DNA of 64,000 nt from Stramonita haemastoma (GCA_030674155.1 CM060317.1:46062145-46126144), one strand, 5' to 3'. Positions 36,529 through 48,340 are shown, counted from the stretch's first letter. The notes: generated by a model from the sequence alone, not told the origin. Numbers and translations: made by a program.

Positions 36529-36663
36529 ATGGAGATGAATACATCAGAAATGGAGGGTGTATCATCAACACCGTCTGACAGATGTACTGCAACAGTAGGA
36601 ACTACTCCAACCAGTAGAGTACAAGACAGAGGAAACCCAGTTGGAAGGACTCCTCTTTCTGGG
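36529..36663 (+). CDS. SFR1: SFR1 first coding exon
   Basis: The exon starts at 36521 after TTGTACATAG. ATG at 36529 gives MEMNTSEMEGVSSTPSDRCT, 45 codons ending TPLSG, donor GGG/GTAAGT. The upstream open frame from 36436 crosses the acceptor and is not used. A downstream ATG at 36535 is also possible. The sequence is low-complexity and this exon is the least certain of the three. Confidence 0.75.
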
Positions 36664-36842
36664 GTAAGTCATACTCATAGTAACATTACTAGTCATTACA
36701 ATATTAGGCATGTCTTTGCTAGGCTGGGGGGAGGGAGGGGGGGTTGTTGTTGTTTTTCACCTTAGGCTTAGAATCCTTGGGCCAATTGTGATTGTTGTAT
36801 TCATGACAGATATTTTGTGAAGGGTTTGGAAGATGAAAATTG

Positions 36843-36909
<67 letters not shown>

Positions 36910-36964
36910 GAGAGCGTCTTACTCTTAGTATCATGAATTACACATAACTAAAGAAAAATGGAAT

Positions 36965-37036
<72 letters not shown>

Positions 37037-37039
37037 CCT

Positions 37040-37086
<47 letters not shown>

Positions 37087-40000
37087 GTGCCGGTGGGAAC
37101 AGATGACATTTACAAAACTGCATACACACGGGGACTGGATGTAAAAAAGCATGAGTGCTTATTCCATCATCCTCGGTATAAAAGAATAAATCAAATCAAA
37201 TCAAATCAAATCAAATCAAATCAAATCAAATCTCTCTCTGGGTCTGAGTCTTTATCAGGGCTCCCACTGAAGAAAAAAATAAGGACTTTGCTTATAAACT
37301 TCAAAGACTATAAGTCAGTATAACTGATATTGATAAGATATTGGCATGTTCAACATTGATAATGATACTGTTTTATCATCAAATCACAAATCACATAAGA
37401 ACTAGCAGAATAAGGCCCCCTCAAATTACTTTTTTTTTTAAAGTAGGGGGAAAACCCCAGTGTTCTGTTCTACCAGGTTTTGCTGCAGAGCCTTATTTTC
37501 ATACCTCATTTGTTTACTTGTAAGTAAATCGTTTACATTAGATGACAGGACAAATATTCATCACAATTTCTCATGATGCAAAATATCAAATTTATACTAG
37601 TCATAGTGGATTAAAACATAAAAGATAAGATAATAGAGTGTACTTGTTCTACTTTCTGCTAGTTTGCTTTGATTGTATTCTTGTGTTGCCGCATGCTTGT
37701 CATGATGCACCGACATTGAATTCACGTACATTACATGACTAAATGACTGTGTTTGTTTTATTCCCAGTGTGTAACATGTGTTTTTTGTGTACACATATGC
37801 ACAGGTTTGAGTTCATGCACTCATTTTCTTTTCTTCTTTGTGCTCCCTGATAATTCAGGTTATTTGGGTGCGATGCATTGTCAGGGTTCGCGCTAGGATT
37901 TTGTAAAACCGGTACTGCGAGTTGTCATTTCAGAGACATCTTGACCAACTCCCCCAAAATCGGTCCCCAGAAAATAAAATCCGGTACGCACTGTGAACAA
38001 AACAAAACTAAGTGAGGGGGTGGGGAGGGGGATTTTTGGGCAGCAAAACAAAATCTAAATTGAACGCGAATCTCTCAGACTTTGATTGCCGTGCTGCTTG
38101 CTGCCACTCGCTTCTTGGGCATGAAGCCACGAAGGAAATAGGATTTTTTTCTAGCGCCTGTGCCACTGTCCGTGTCAGTCTGTTGTTTTGCATGGCATCA
38201 TTCGTGTGACTTATATTCTTCTTTCTTGTTTCTAGGCTTAGCACTCATCTAGATCTTTGTTCAATTTAGATTTGGTTTTCGACTCTTCTCTCTGAAAGCA
38301 ACGCGCAAATTCATAGTCATAGACCCTCGCTTTTCGTAAGAGCAGGCCATCGTGTGCCGGTGGGAATGGATTACATTTACAAAACTGCATACACACGGGG
38401 ACTGGATGTGAAAAAGCACAGGAGTGCTTATTCCATTATCCTCGATATAAAAGATTAAAAGAATACAGAATAAATAAATCTAGGCCCCATTTACTCAATG
38501 TGAATGGAAGTCGCTGTCATGCCGAGAAGAGCGCGAAGCTCTATTCTTTCACAGTAAGCTTGCTGTTCTGCGTGCTAGGCTAATAATGAGGCTGGCGCTA
38601 AAGATGTTCATCGGAAGGAGTGGGAAGGGGTAGGTGCGGTAAGCACAGTACAGGCCCATGACAGACTGTCAGAAAACGTCACTTCAGACTTTTTTTTTTG
38701 AGACGGAAATCTAATCGGTCACAGGCAAACAGAATCGGTACGCGGTACCGGCTGCTTCGAAAATTTTCGGTATTCCTGTTTACAATCGGTAAATACCGAC
38801 AATTACCGGTTATCGCGAACCCTGATTGTGCCAGGTCTTCTCCTGTCTTCATAATTCTGCAGGAAGTCTGCCCATGGGCCTCAGCCAGTGCATTCCAACC
38901 TCAGAGCAACTCATTTGTTTGTACAGGCTGAGTAAAGTATGTTCAGGTTTAATAATGGCATAAATGATAACCTACTGAATGCTGACAGGAATTACGGGTG
39001 CGTTTAACGTATATCATATTTGATCTTCTCTTACATGTGTATGAACATGCAAAGGGAATTTCTAAATCTAAGGCACTGGCAGGTCCCCACTTTGACGTGG
39101 GACATATAAAAAATCCTCACCCTTAATTTTTTTTCCAGACACTCTACTGAAATGGGAACTAATGATTACATGGACCCATAGGATTGAAGTGAGTCAGACA
39201 GTCCTAATCACTCAGCTGTAGCGTCCATCACATGCACTCATTCATGATGTATTTTTTGCTTTCAGATGAGCTCATCTCTCAAAGAACGGTTGAAGAAATG
39301 CGGCCGATATCATCCAGCAACTCCTCCATCCAGCCATCAGTCAGCACCCACCCCCCCTAACCTGTCCCGTACACCTGTGTCCAGCTGTCAGTCAGCACCC
39401 ACCCCCCCTAACCTGTCCCGTACACCTGTGTCACCAGTGAACACCTCTGCGCCCACATGTCAGGGCACACCTACCCGCCCTCACCCAGCCTCTGAAAGCT
39501 TGAAAGATGGCACAGTTCCACTCAGCAGAACTTTACCACAGCCCAGAAATATTTTGAAAGAAAAGTGTGTTCCGAGTAACCACGTGGAGACGGGAAGTGA
39601 GAACCTAAAATGTTCTGTCGGCAGCTATACTGAAAATGAAAGTGTGAGTGTTAAAAGTTCGTCTGAAGCTTTGTTGGATTACAAAAAACGTTTGACAGTT
39701 GACCGCAAGAGAAAAAATAGGCCATGTGATTTGGACAATATCCATGCAGGAGTTTGTGCAGGTGCTGAAACTCCTGACCCTCATTCTCAATCTGAAGATG
39801 TATCTGTGATAAGCACCTCACGGTTACCTGTTGCCAAAAGATTGGCATCAGCAGAATGTGAGGAGGAATTGTGTTCAGATAAAGAGGACACTGAGCAGGA
39901 GCGGTGTGCTGTGGACTGGAGAGAAGTGAAGAAGACACTGACTGCCAAGCTGGCGCAGCAGAAGGAGACACTTCGAAAACTTCACATGGTCAAGACTTAC

Positions 40001-41891
40001 AGGGCAAAGGTCAGTTGGCGACGAACCACAGTGTGGCAGTCATGCACACACTATGTTCTCACATGCAAATACATGTGTGCATACACACTCATCTGCTCTC
40101 ACGTATATATGGATTTTTCTCCCTAGAGTTAACATCAGTGCAGACTCCACTACCCCCAAAAGTCCTTCGGATAAGACTATAAACCAAAGCCCCATGTGGA
40201 AACGTATGCTGAACATCTTGTGCACATGTTAAATCCTGTTTCACTTTTCGAAAGAGTAGGCCATTGTGTGCTGGTGGGAACGGATGACAAAATTGATAAA
40301 ACTGCATACACATGGGGACTGGGTGTAAAAAGCATGAGTGCTTATTCCTTTATCCTCGATATCAAAGAATAAATAAGTAAATACATATACACTGGGTTAC
40401 ATGAATGTGCACACACCATTGTCTTTTTTTTGCTTGTGTACAATGACTGTACAATCCCTGCCACATTATAGTTATACTAGTATCCCCAAAGTGGGAATGT
40501 AGCTACTTTACAGAGATCTAGCCCAGGAACAGGTGGGGGAATATTGTTGTGTGTGATATGAACATTTATGAGATAAGTAGTTTAATGTAGACTACCACAT
40601 TTTTAATCTTTTGACAGGAATTTGTTTATGATTTCCTTGGTCTGAAGACAGCATTAAAAAAAAAAAAGATACCATGGCTCTATTTCTGCAATATGTACAT
40701 TGGTGTCAGCTTAACAGAGAAAGAAAATAAAAATCTAATTATGTTACCAAAGTATGTCAAAAGAAAATAAATCATATTATCAAAGTATGTCAAAGGAAAG
40801 TACAGTCTCAAGAACTGAACGAGCAGATCAAAAGTCCAGCAAGTGAGACATCAATTTTTAAGCCAACGAAAGATTACAGTCAGACATAATGATTTTGGTA
40901 CTAAAGCACTTACCAGACTCAATTATGAATTAATTAGTTGCAGTTTGCTCACATTGGTATGTGAATAAAGTCAAGTACAGGTAATATTGTTTCCATTACT
41001 GCAGTGGTAACATAAAAAGGTAAGGTAAAGGTGTTCCCATACGTAGCCGGTGTGGTCATTTGGGAATGAGATGTCAGATCTCAGCTTCTCCAGGGGCCAG
41101 CATAGTTAAAAGTTAAGTTAAAGTCTGTCCCGAGCCTAAGCTCATCAGGCCGGTGCTTATCCCGGTTTCTGTGGCGTTAAGCGACTGAGAGTCATAGACT
41201 CCCCCTGGATAGGACGCCAGTCTATTGCAGGGTTAACCCCCAACACAAGGTTGGTACCCCTTTTACACCTGGGTGGGGTGAGAAAATAGCCATAAAGTGC
41301 CTTTTCCAAGGGCACAACGCCATAGTCGAAAGCTGGGATCGAACCCGCAACCTTTAGATTACGAGTCCAACGCCCTAACCACTAGACTACAGCGGCGGCC
41401 CAGGGGCCAGCATATTGAGGGCAATACCCATCTCCTCTCCCTCACTGCTTTACCTTCCCTGCCCCTAAAGAGGGCAGGTACCCATTTATAGCTGGGGGGA
41501 CTACTGAAGCCAAGGCGTGGCAAACAGTCTCTCATACACTTGGTTACAACGCTCAGTGCTACTTAACCTTAGCTTGGGGAAAGCTATGACCACATAGCTA
41601 TCTTGCCCCTAATGGTAAAATATGATATATACTGCTGACACTTAGATCTCCCCTGTCTCCTGCAAAGAGAACTAATTTACTTTTTTCCTTTCTTTGCTGC
41701 TGCAGCATGACCTCCTGGAACTGCAAGGCCTCATCGACAAGTGGCGCTCCACCTGCCAGCAAGCTGTTCTTGACCTTCATGAGCTGACCTCTGACCCCCG
41801 ACCCTCCTTGACCCAGCTTGTGAGCCAGATTGGCCTTGATCAGGAGCTTGTGCGCTACAATGCAGAGGACGAGTGTTTTGAAGAGGATTAA
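36529..41891 (+). CDS. SFR1: SFR1 (MEI5), Swi5-dependent recombination mediator subunit
   Basis: Coding exons 36529-36663, 39266-40009 and 41706-41891 are all in phase 0 and give 354 aa. SFR1 pairs with SWI5 and stimulates Rad51/Dmc1 strand exchange in nuclear homologous recombination. Visible features: a low-complexity N-terminus; MSSSLKERLKKCGRYHPATP at the second exon start, matching the family 'S-LKERLKK-RRSF' DNA-binding motif; a P/S/T-rich repeat; then the conserved C-terminal coiled coil and helical domain, KLAQQKETLRKLHMVKTYRA, HDLLELQGLIDKWRSTCQQA and SLTQLVSQIGLDQELVRYNA. Vertebrate SFR1 has 'KLRKLKLVKMYRSK' and 'LTQLIDHFGLDDKLLHYN' there. The length is above the ~245-320 aa of mammals because of the linker. 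The first coding exon is preceded by acceptor GTACATAG, so a 5' UTR exon is implied. Confidence 0.92.
36845..36906. repeat. (CA)n microsatellite
   Basis: About 62 bp of CA repeats in SFR1 intron 1. Confidence 0.95.
36969..37231 (+). repeat. (CT)n, truncated SINE family 1, then (AATCA)n
   Basis: A 115 bp CT repeat (36969-37084) abuts the 3' half of the SINE beginning ATGTGCCGGTGGGAACAGAT. The SINE ends with CCTCGGTATAAAAGAATAAA and eight AATCA units (37190-37231). Confidence 0.9.
37882..38824. mobile_element. Non-autonomous DNA transposon, CAGGGTTCGCG ends, 5 bp duplication, SINE inside
   Basis: The left end reads CAGGGTTCGCGCTAGG. The right end, reverse complemented, reads CAGGGTTCGCGATAACCGG. 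Flanks repeat ATTGT at 37877-37881 and 38825-38829. Both ends are rich in CCGGTA blocks. A truncated family 1 SINE is nested at about 38326-38490. No transposase is visible. It shares the end motif and duplication length with the element at 22160-24611. It lies in SFR1 intron 1. Confidence 0.8.
38326..38490 (+). repeat. SINE family 1, 3' half, nested in a transposon
   Basis: It begins CGCTTTTCGTAAGAGCAGGC and runs GTGTGCCGGTGGGAATGGAT to ATTATCCTCGATATAAAAG and an AATAAATAAAT tail. Confidence 0.85.
39266..40009 (+). CDS. SFR1: SFR1 second coding exon
   Basis: Acceptor TTGCTTTCAG, 248 codons, donor AAG/GTCAGT. It opens MSSSLKERLKKCGRYHPATP and ends KLHMVKTYRAK. A 45 bp duplication encodes two tandem copies of QSAPTPPNLSRTPVS. 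A basic cluster KKRLTVDRKRKNRP lies in the middle, which could be a nuclear localisation signal. Confidence 0.92.
39338..39430 (+). repeat. SFR1: 45 bp coding tandem duplication in SFR1
   Basis: Two almost identical units cover CAGTCAGCACCCACCCCCCC TAACCTGTCCCGTACACCTGTGTCC. They keep frame and encode QSAPTPPNLSRTPVS twice. Near-identity of the copies indicates a recent duplication. Confidence 0.9.
40107..40386 (+). repeat. SINE family 1, lacking the tRNA head
   Basis: From GGATTTTTCTCCCTAGAGTT AACATCAGTG through the core TTCGGATAAGACTATAAACC to TTATCCTCGATATCAAAGAA TAAATAAG. The head is replaced by CA-rich sequence. It lies in SFR1 intron 2. Confidence 0.85.
41010..41609 (-). repeat. 5S-rRNA-headed SINE (family 3), split by a nested SINE
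   Basis: In minus sense the head reads CCAAGCTAAGGTTAAGTAGC then AACCAAGTGTATGAGAGACT, resembling the 5S rRNA internal promoter (AAGCTAAGC and TGGATGGGTGACC). The body follows: CTATAAATGGGTACCTGCCC TCTTTAGG and CAATATGCTGGCCCCTGG. It is interrupted by the family 2 SINE at 41105-41400 and resumes to a tail near 41010. A second, cleaner copy is at 54118-54425. Confidence 0.7.
41105..41400 (-). repeat. tRNA-headed SINE, family 2, with perfect 14 bp target duplication
   Basis: In minus sense it starts GCCGCTGTAGTCTAGTGGTT AGGGCGTTGG with B box GGTTCGATCCC. It continues CCTTGGAAAAGGCACTTTAT and CCCAGGTGTAAAAGGGGTACC, ending in a TTAACTT-rich tail. CAGGGGCCAGCATA flanks it at 41091-41104 and 41401-41414, placing the insertion within the family 3 SINE. 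Confidence 0.9.
41706..41891 (+). CDS. SFR1: SFR1 last exon
   Basis: Acceptor TTTGCTGCTGCAG, 61 codons and TAA. HDLLELQGLIDKWRSTCQQA and the acidic end YNAEDECFEED match the SFR1 C-terminus. Confidence 0.95.
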   Translation, partial: HDLLELQGLIDKWRSTCQQAVLDLHELTSDPRPSLTQLVSQIGLDQELVRYNAEDECFEED

Positions 41892-42625
41892 CTTCCAGGT
41901 TTTTTCAGCTTTTGTTAGTTGTTTTTATTGTGTTTTTTGCCCAGTCTTGACAAAATCAAGCTGTTGCTACATTAACTTTCAACATCTTGAGAAAGTTGTT
42001 TTAATCTCTTTTTTTCTTGTCAGAAGTCGCAGAAACAAAAGGGAAGTGTGTAACAGTGTGTACAAAGATTGTAGTAGATGTATACATGTATACACATGTA
42101 TAAATTCTGGCTCCTGCAAATTGTGAGAAGAAATGGATGCTTGATCTGATAATTGCATGGAGGACAGAACTGAAAGACAAAATGTGCACTGCAAGGTATG
42201 AATAATACAAACATTGATCTACTGAAGATCGTGTTAATGGTTACGCTACATATGCACTAGTGATTTTAATGACTAACTGCAGTTCCTCAGTAGACAAAAA
42301 TTATTGTGTGAAACCCACCCAGATACCCGTACCCATACATCCACACACACATGAGTTGATATAGATAAAAGTTTGTAGCATATAAACACAAGATTTCTTA
42401 AGTTACAGATTATTTGACCCAACACCTTTAAAAAAAAAAAAAAAAAAGTGTTAGATCAGTGTGGTATTGTTACAGTTACTGTGTTTCACTTTGTTTTTTT
42501 ACCTTCCAGGTACTGTTTTTGTTTAACCATCATTAATTAACTTTTTTATGTTGGTCATTTAGTGCTTTATGAAACTACAAAGCTGTGGTGTTTGAAAAAA
42601 TAAAGTGATAGCAGAATTTGTCTTA
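41892..42625 (+). terminator. SFR1: SFR1 3' UTR with poly(A) signal at 42599-42604
   Basis: AATAAA at 42599-42604 is followed by a T/G-rich stretch. No earlier AATAAA lies in the UTR. Confidence 0.6.
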
Positions 42626-42807
42626 AGTTCTGTGTGCAGAGTGTTGAAATGATGAGTGTCAAATCAAAAGTGTGGCTGTTGTGTTAGTGATGTTATCAGT
42701 TTCTTTTTGGTGTTTTATCATTTTTAAAGTGTCACATTTTCAAGGTGATATCTGGATTTTTTCCTCCATTTTCAAGCCGAGAGGATAAGTTCGTGACACA
42801 TTTCATA

Positions 42808-42930
42808 ACCCAAATCTTCCCCAGGTTGGAATGTGGTAACCTTAATGGTTGGAAAAAACAGTCACATGCACAAAAGCTCCCCTTTGGTAAACCCCAGAGC
42901 TCTAGCCTAGAAAAAGGGGGGGGGGGGGGG
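42808..42930 (+). repeat. SINE-like family 5 copy
   Basis: TGGAATGTGGTAACCTTAAT GGTTGGAAAAAACAGTCACA then CCAGAGCTCTAGCCTAG, ending in a G run. Its tail composition matches the copies at 48140 and 48525. Confidence 0.6.
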
Positions 42931-43599
42931 AACCATCTAACCAAAAGCCAGACTTGGATACTATAAAACAATAACATGGTGGTCGTGAGAAAGATAATTT
43001 GATCATTTCTAATGCATCTACTCACACCTGAATATCTTTCACAGCTGCTCGCCACATGCACACACTTGCTATCATACACAAAATAAGAAATCTGAAAACC
43101 TTTGAACACTGTAGAATGGAATCACACTCAGTGGTGTACACAACAGGCACACAACTACCATTTATTTCTTCAAACCAATGGGTGTACACATGCAGGCACA
43201 CAACTCTTTTGTTTGGGTTGTTTTTTTTATTTCAAACCAATGGAAAGGGTGGAATAGTCTCCAAGGTACATCAGAAATGGCACCATCAGATTTCTATTCA
43301 CAAAATCAAAAATACCAAAGCTTGTTTTTTTCAGTCATTTAGAATAGACAGGGCTGAAAATGAATGCAGACGGCTGAAAATGAATGCACACTGTGACAAA
43401 GTTCATGTGGCCTTAAGGATCTTTTGGCTATTCTGTTGCATATCACACAGAGAGAGAGAATAAGATGAAGCAGGAAAGGATGGAACCAAAATCAGGTAAA
43501 CACCAAAAAGGAAAAATGAAGAAAATGCCAAATTTTCTGAGTAAGAAAATACCTACTACGTATAACGTTGAAATCATAAAAATATCGTATACACTAGTA

Positions 43600-43786
43600 C
43601 TAATACTTTTTTTATTCCTACGTGCCGTCTTCCCAACTGCCATCAATGTAACACTATAATGTAGAATACTTTTTTATTCCTACATGCTGTCTACCCAACT
43701 GCCATCAATGTAACACTATAATGCAGAATACTTTTTTTATTCCTATGTGCCGTCTACCCAACTGCCATCAATGTAACACTATAATG
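43600..43786. repeat. 62 bp triplication containing a minus-strand poly(A) signal
   Basis: Three units of ATACTTTTTTTATTCCTA then GCCGTCTACCCAACTGCCAT CAATGTAACACTATAATG. Each holds TTTATT, that is AATAAA on the minus strand, at 43611, 43673 and 43736. It may mark the distal end of TAPT1 transcripts; that is inference. Confidence 0.9.
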
Positions 43787-46700
43787 CAGACCTATAAGCT
43801 TTATCTTCATACTCGTGATGCAGTGACTGGTAATCCTCAACCTGTCTATCTTCCCCGTTGAATCATCTTGGACATGGCTGAACTCCAGCTTGCAAACACT
43901 TGAACAATCATTTTGAAAAAACAGACAAAAACAAAACTAAAACCAAAAAAAACGCAAGTGTAAAAGTCAAAAATAAAACAGAAGAGGGAGGGTGCACTGC
44001 AGTTTACACTTTAAAAAATAATAAACAGAAGAAACCATATTAGCACTGTTAAGCAGTGTGGCTTTTCAATTCTGGTGGTTTTCACCATTTTATAGAATGT
44101 CCGTTAAATGAATTCTGCTTTAACTCTCCCCTACCAAACTACATTAGCTTTGCAAACACGGCTGAAGCTGATGTTTATTGATACTAATAATTTTGTTTTC
44201 TCTGTAGTTTATGTGTAGAATAGGGGAGTGGAGGGATAGCCAGCCTAGCAGTTGAACTCACAATCTGATAACATGGGTATGAACCCCCAGCTTGATGAGA
44301 CGCCCATTCTAGGGGATTTTTCCCATGGAGTTCACATCAGAAATGACTCCACTCCCCTGACAGTCCTTCAAATGAGGCTATAAACCTAGGTCCTTTAATT
44401 ATATACTACTTTGTCTTTAAAAAAAAAAAAAAACTACCCAAAAACAATAGATAACTGTAAATGGAATGTTACAAATATGAAAACATCTAAGAAGGATTAA
44501 AAAAAAAAAAAAGGGGGGGGGGAGATTTTATAAATCTTATGAAAAAGTCAAACTTCTTACGCAATAAATTTCTAAGTGAAAATAAAAGATCATAGGTCAC
44601 CCATAACCATTTCAACACGCACACACACACACACAAAAGGTGGACACTTTTTTTTTTCAAAATCAGAAAGCAGACGAGTTCATACTTAATGCTAGCCAGA
44701 TTTTTTTCCTGCTCCATAAACCCTCTAGTGATTTTCATGCTATTGATGCTGTTTTTTCACATGTATGGCATGATATTGCACAAGCACATGATTTAATACA
44801 GAACACAAATCCCATGGCAACAAGGAGCCTGCACCTCGCAGAGTTCTGAAAACATAACCAATGAACAATATGTATAGATATATATTTTAATAACTTTGCA
44901 CATGCAAACAAAACTGAAAAAACACACAAACAAAACGGGAAGCAGCAGGTGGGAAGGAGTGACACACTTATCTAAGGTTGGAGCAGTCTGAAATTGGTTG
45001 TCACATCAAAACTGATCAAATCAAAATAAAATCCAGAAAATCTATCATAATCAATAAAAAAAATTAAAAATTTTAAAACACCCTCCAGGGTACTGTTTTC
45101 ATAAAAGTGAACATAAAATTGAAGCAGAATCAATTGGCAATGATGCGAAAGAGAGTGGGTGGGGTAGGGTTCCGTTAACCTAATGAGCATGTTCAAGGAG
45201 AGGGAGGGAGAGTAGAAACCTGCAGTTTCTGCAAGTTCTAAAGAGGAGGCAAACAACCTCACTGCCTTTCATGCATTGCTTCAATGCCCAAAGGAAAGAG
45301 CTGACAAGTATTGGAGTCTTTTGACCAGCCCATGTGTTTAAAATGTGCTGGTGACCAGAACCAAGAATCATGAACATACATAATATATATAGCTAATAGT
45401 TCACATTTTCTGAGGTCAACAAATGCAAATACAGAGTTAGTGTGCCTTGATCTCTTTGTCTTTGATGCATGATCATGCTCCTTAAACTAAAGGTGATGAT
45501 GCATGCTCTAAAGGACACGGCAGTCCACAGAAATGATGTTGGCTGTCAAGACAATTAATGCCCCTGAAGTAAACTTCAAGTGTAGATACCTAAACAGCTG
45601 CACAAACATGGCCTTAGACAGCCTGCTCACTGGAACACACCTCACAAAGATAAAAATGACATAGACTATTAGAATGAGTCAAAAAGTGTATACATATAAG
45701 ACCTTGTTATTCGTACACTAGTAACAAAGTGAGCAGATCGACTATGGTCATCAGTTCATTTTGAAGGCACAGTGAATGTTGACATGCAGAAACCTTGTGA
45801 CTTCCAATGAGAACAGGAAAATCTGGGGGTGGGAAAATGTAAACCTTGTACACAAAGGAATTAAAAGCTTTAATGCAAAAGACAATAATGAGATAATTTA
45901 ATGCAAAAGGCAATCAACATTGTTCCTTAATGCTGTTTCTGCTATCATTTTCCTTCAAAATGGTTCCCATATATTGACAATTACATTCTGCCTGATGTCA
46001 TTATAAAAGAATTTCTGCATTTTAACAGTGATGGGCACACAATTAAAAGTATACAGGACTTGTGTCTTTTGATTTCTTCTTTGTCCCATTTGCTGCTATC
46101 ATACTTTGCTCAGACACAGGCAAGACGAAAAAGAAAGAGCGTTGAATCAAGACGAACAGCGATCGTCAACTGAGCATTGCTGGTGACGGTTTCTAAGACA
46201 AACGCTGTTTGTCAACAGTGCAGTAAAGAGGTTAATCAGGTGATTCAGCTCACACCTGCAGACAACAGACTAGCTGAAGTGAGTGTGACTCTTTTACTGT
46301 GCCCACTGAATTTAGAAACCATATTTCTTGTACGAAGCTATGTCAGCTGCAAGAGTATACAAGTCTTTAAGGCATGTATATGTTTAGCTTTTTCCATATG
46401 TCTACACACCAAGGAAACTTGATTTAGCCAAGATTTGAACTGTATGCCCTGAGGGTAAGGTCTGGTGCTTGCATAACTGGACCAGCCACATCTGGGATTT
46501 TATCTGGTCAAAATGGCAGACATCTTTATGGGAAGAGCGAGATTATGCACTTTACACAAAAAGAAAAGACAAAATAAAACATAAAATAAATAATAAACAT
46601 CACAACAAAGCCCTGCAGGCAGGATGTGAGCTGGAATTGTTCTGCTAAAAGTGAACTCCAGCAACTGAAGATGGGTATCTACAGCACACACGTCTCACTG

Positions 46701-47416
46701 TGAAAAACAAAACAGAACTCAATAACAACCAGGCAAGGTCTAGACTCTCTTCCAGTAAATAATGACAATAAAAGTCAAAAGAGAAAGCAGGGAAGGCTGG
46801 TATGGCAGACACACACACACATAATTTCACCAACTCCTTTTTTTTTTAATCCTAATAGGTCAGCTTCACACCTCTGCAACTTACAACACTGCAACTTACT
46901 TCCACTTTCCCTGATTAAACAAGAGACTTTCCCAACTCGCAAATGTGACTATCATTATTTCACCCACAACTTTGTTTTGGCAAGCCTGAAGTCAGATTCA
47001 AACAAACAAACAAAAGAAGGGAAAAAAAGATTGGGAAAGTGGTTTTTAAGCACATTGTCATCCATATTAATTTTTTCTTCTTTTTTTCTTTTTTTGCTGC
47101 CTTATTTTATGCCTTATCAACAAGAAAATTTCTTACATTAACAAATGAAAAAAACTAAGATATTATGTGACCATGCACAACACCATCAAGATACGGAGCT
47201 CATAAAGACTGTCTTTCAAGGCAAGACCAAGGGCAAAAGAAAAAGGCAGACCACCAGCTTCTCTCACTGGCAGCATCACTGCATCCTGTAGCATGAGAAT
47301 CCATGAAGTCAGCAGGGCCAGCAAGACTGGAGCAAATGGAGAAGGAGAATCACGTCGGTCAGTGTCATTGGGTGCGGCAGCTAACACTGAACTTTGTGAT
47401 GCCAACTAGAGAGACA
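43787..47416. other. No gene recognised
   Basis: AT-rich sequence. It is possibly the distal TAPT1 3' UTR (minus strand) or intergenic. A minus-strand open frame at 47163-47405 follows a T/C-rich tract and CTCTCTAG, but its product has no recognisable homology. Confidence 0.4.
44236..44400 (+). repeat. Decayed SINE family 1
   Basis: GGATAGCCAGCCTAGCAGTT (head), GGAGTTCACATCAGAAATGA CTCC and CAAATGAGGCTATAAACCTA are recognisable with many substitutions. Confidence 0.65.
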
Positions 47417-48030
47417 GGAGAGTATCTTCTGTAATGTTCCCCTCCTGCTGTTCCCACAATGTTCAGTCTGAGTTCTGTGCCTCAGCCATACCCAAGCCCT
47501 TCATATTTTATTTTATAATACCCAAGCCCATTGTATGTTGCACCCTCAGAGCCAGAAGTCCACAGAGAACCAGTCAGTGTGAGGTCACCATGTGGCTACC
47601 AGCCAGAGGAACTCTGCACTTGCTGCTGAGTCGCTTTATTCAGTGGTGCCTGTTCTGAGCTAACATATAGGACACCTCCATTCTCAGCCCCCTACTAACA
47701 ACAATGACAGCTTAGGTGCAGGACCAGATGAGTGACATGCCCATCCAAAGTGGCAACTACAACAAAATCCTCCAACAACCCCCCAAAGAACTTGCAGGGA
47801 TGGACGCCCAACTCACCACAGGTACGAAGTGTGGAAACTGAAACTCTTCTCTAAGGTCACCAAGAGACCAAGGTAACTCTGGCCACCAAATCAGAGACGG
47901 TTTTCCTCCATTGCACTGGTGATCAATGGTAATGAAGATAATGTCAAGAAGATAGCTCTGAAAGTGCACCAGCTTTGAGACTACTTGACAGGGCTGTGCT
48001 CTACGCTTTTTATCATAATATATAGAACTT
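47417..48030 (-). repeat. ~600 bp dispersed repeat, copy 2
   Basis: Inverted relative to 11029-11640 and collinear over its length, from AAGCGTAGAGCACAGCCCTG TCAAGTAG to GGGAACAGCAGGAGGGGAAC ATTACAGAAGAT in minus sense. An internal duplication of the GGGCTTGGGTAT block is unique to this copy. Confidence 0.7.
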
Positions 48031-48139
48031 TCTCAAAATCACATCTGTAGAGTGAACGAAGCTTGATTCTGTGGGATTTTACCTGCACGCAAGATTGTCT
48101 ATGTGTGTGTGTACACATGGGACCTGGTTTTAAAGTGTC

Positions 48140-48340
48140 ATAACAAGGAATACCCTCAATGTCAGAATGCAGCTACCTTGATTAATGGTGGGCAAAAACA
48201 GTCACATACACAAAACCTCATCATGGTGGGCAAAAACAGTCACATACACAAAACCTCATCATGGTGGGCAAAAACAGTCACATACACAAAACCTCATCAT
48301 TGGTGAACCTCAGAGCTCCAGCCAAGAATGGAAAAAAGTA
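48140..48340 (+). repeat. SINE-like family 5 with internal 38 bp triplication
   Basis: The unit GTGGGCAAAAACAGTCACAT ACACAAAACCTCATCATG is repeated three times (48187-48302). The family end follows, GGTGAACCTCAGAGCTCCAG CC. A further short copy is at 48525-48577. Confidence 0.75.

Noticed and set aside
47163..47405. 80-codon minus-strand frame after a CTCTCTAG acceptor-like site
   Set aside because: Hydrophobic but without recognised homology, and no downstream or upstream exon partner in phase could be shown.
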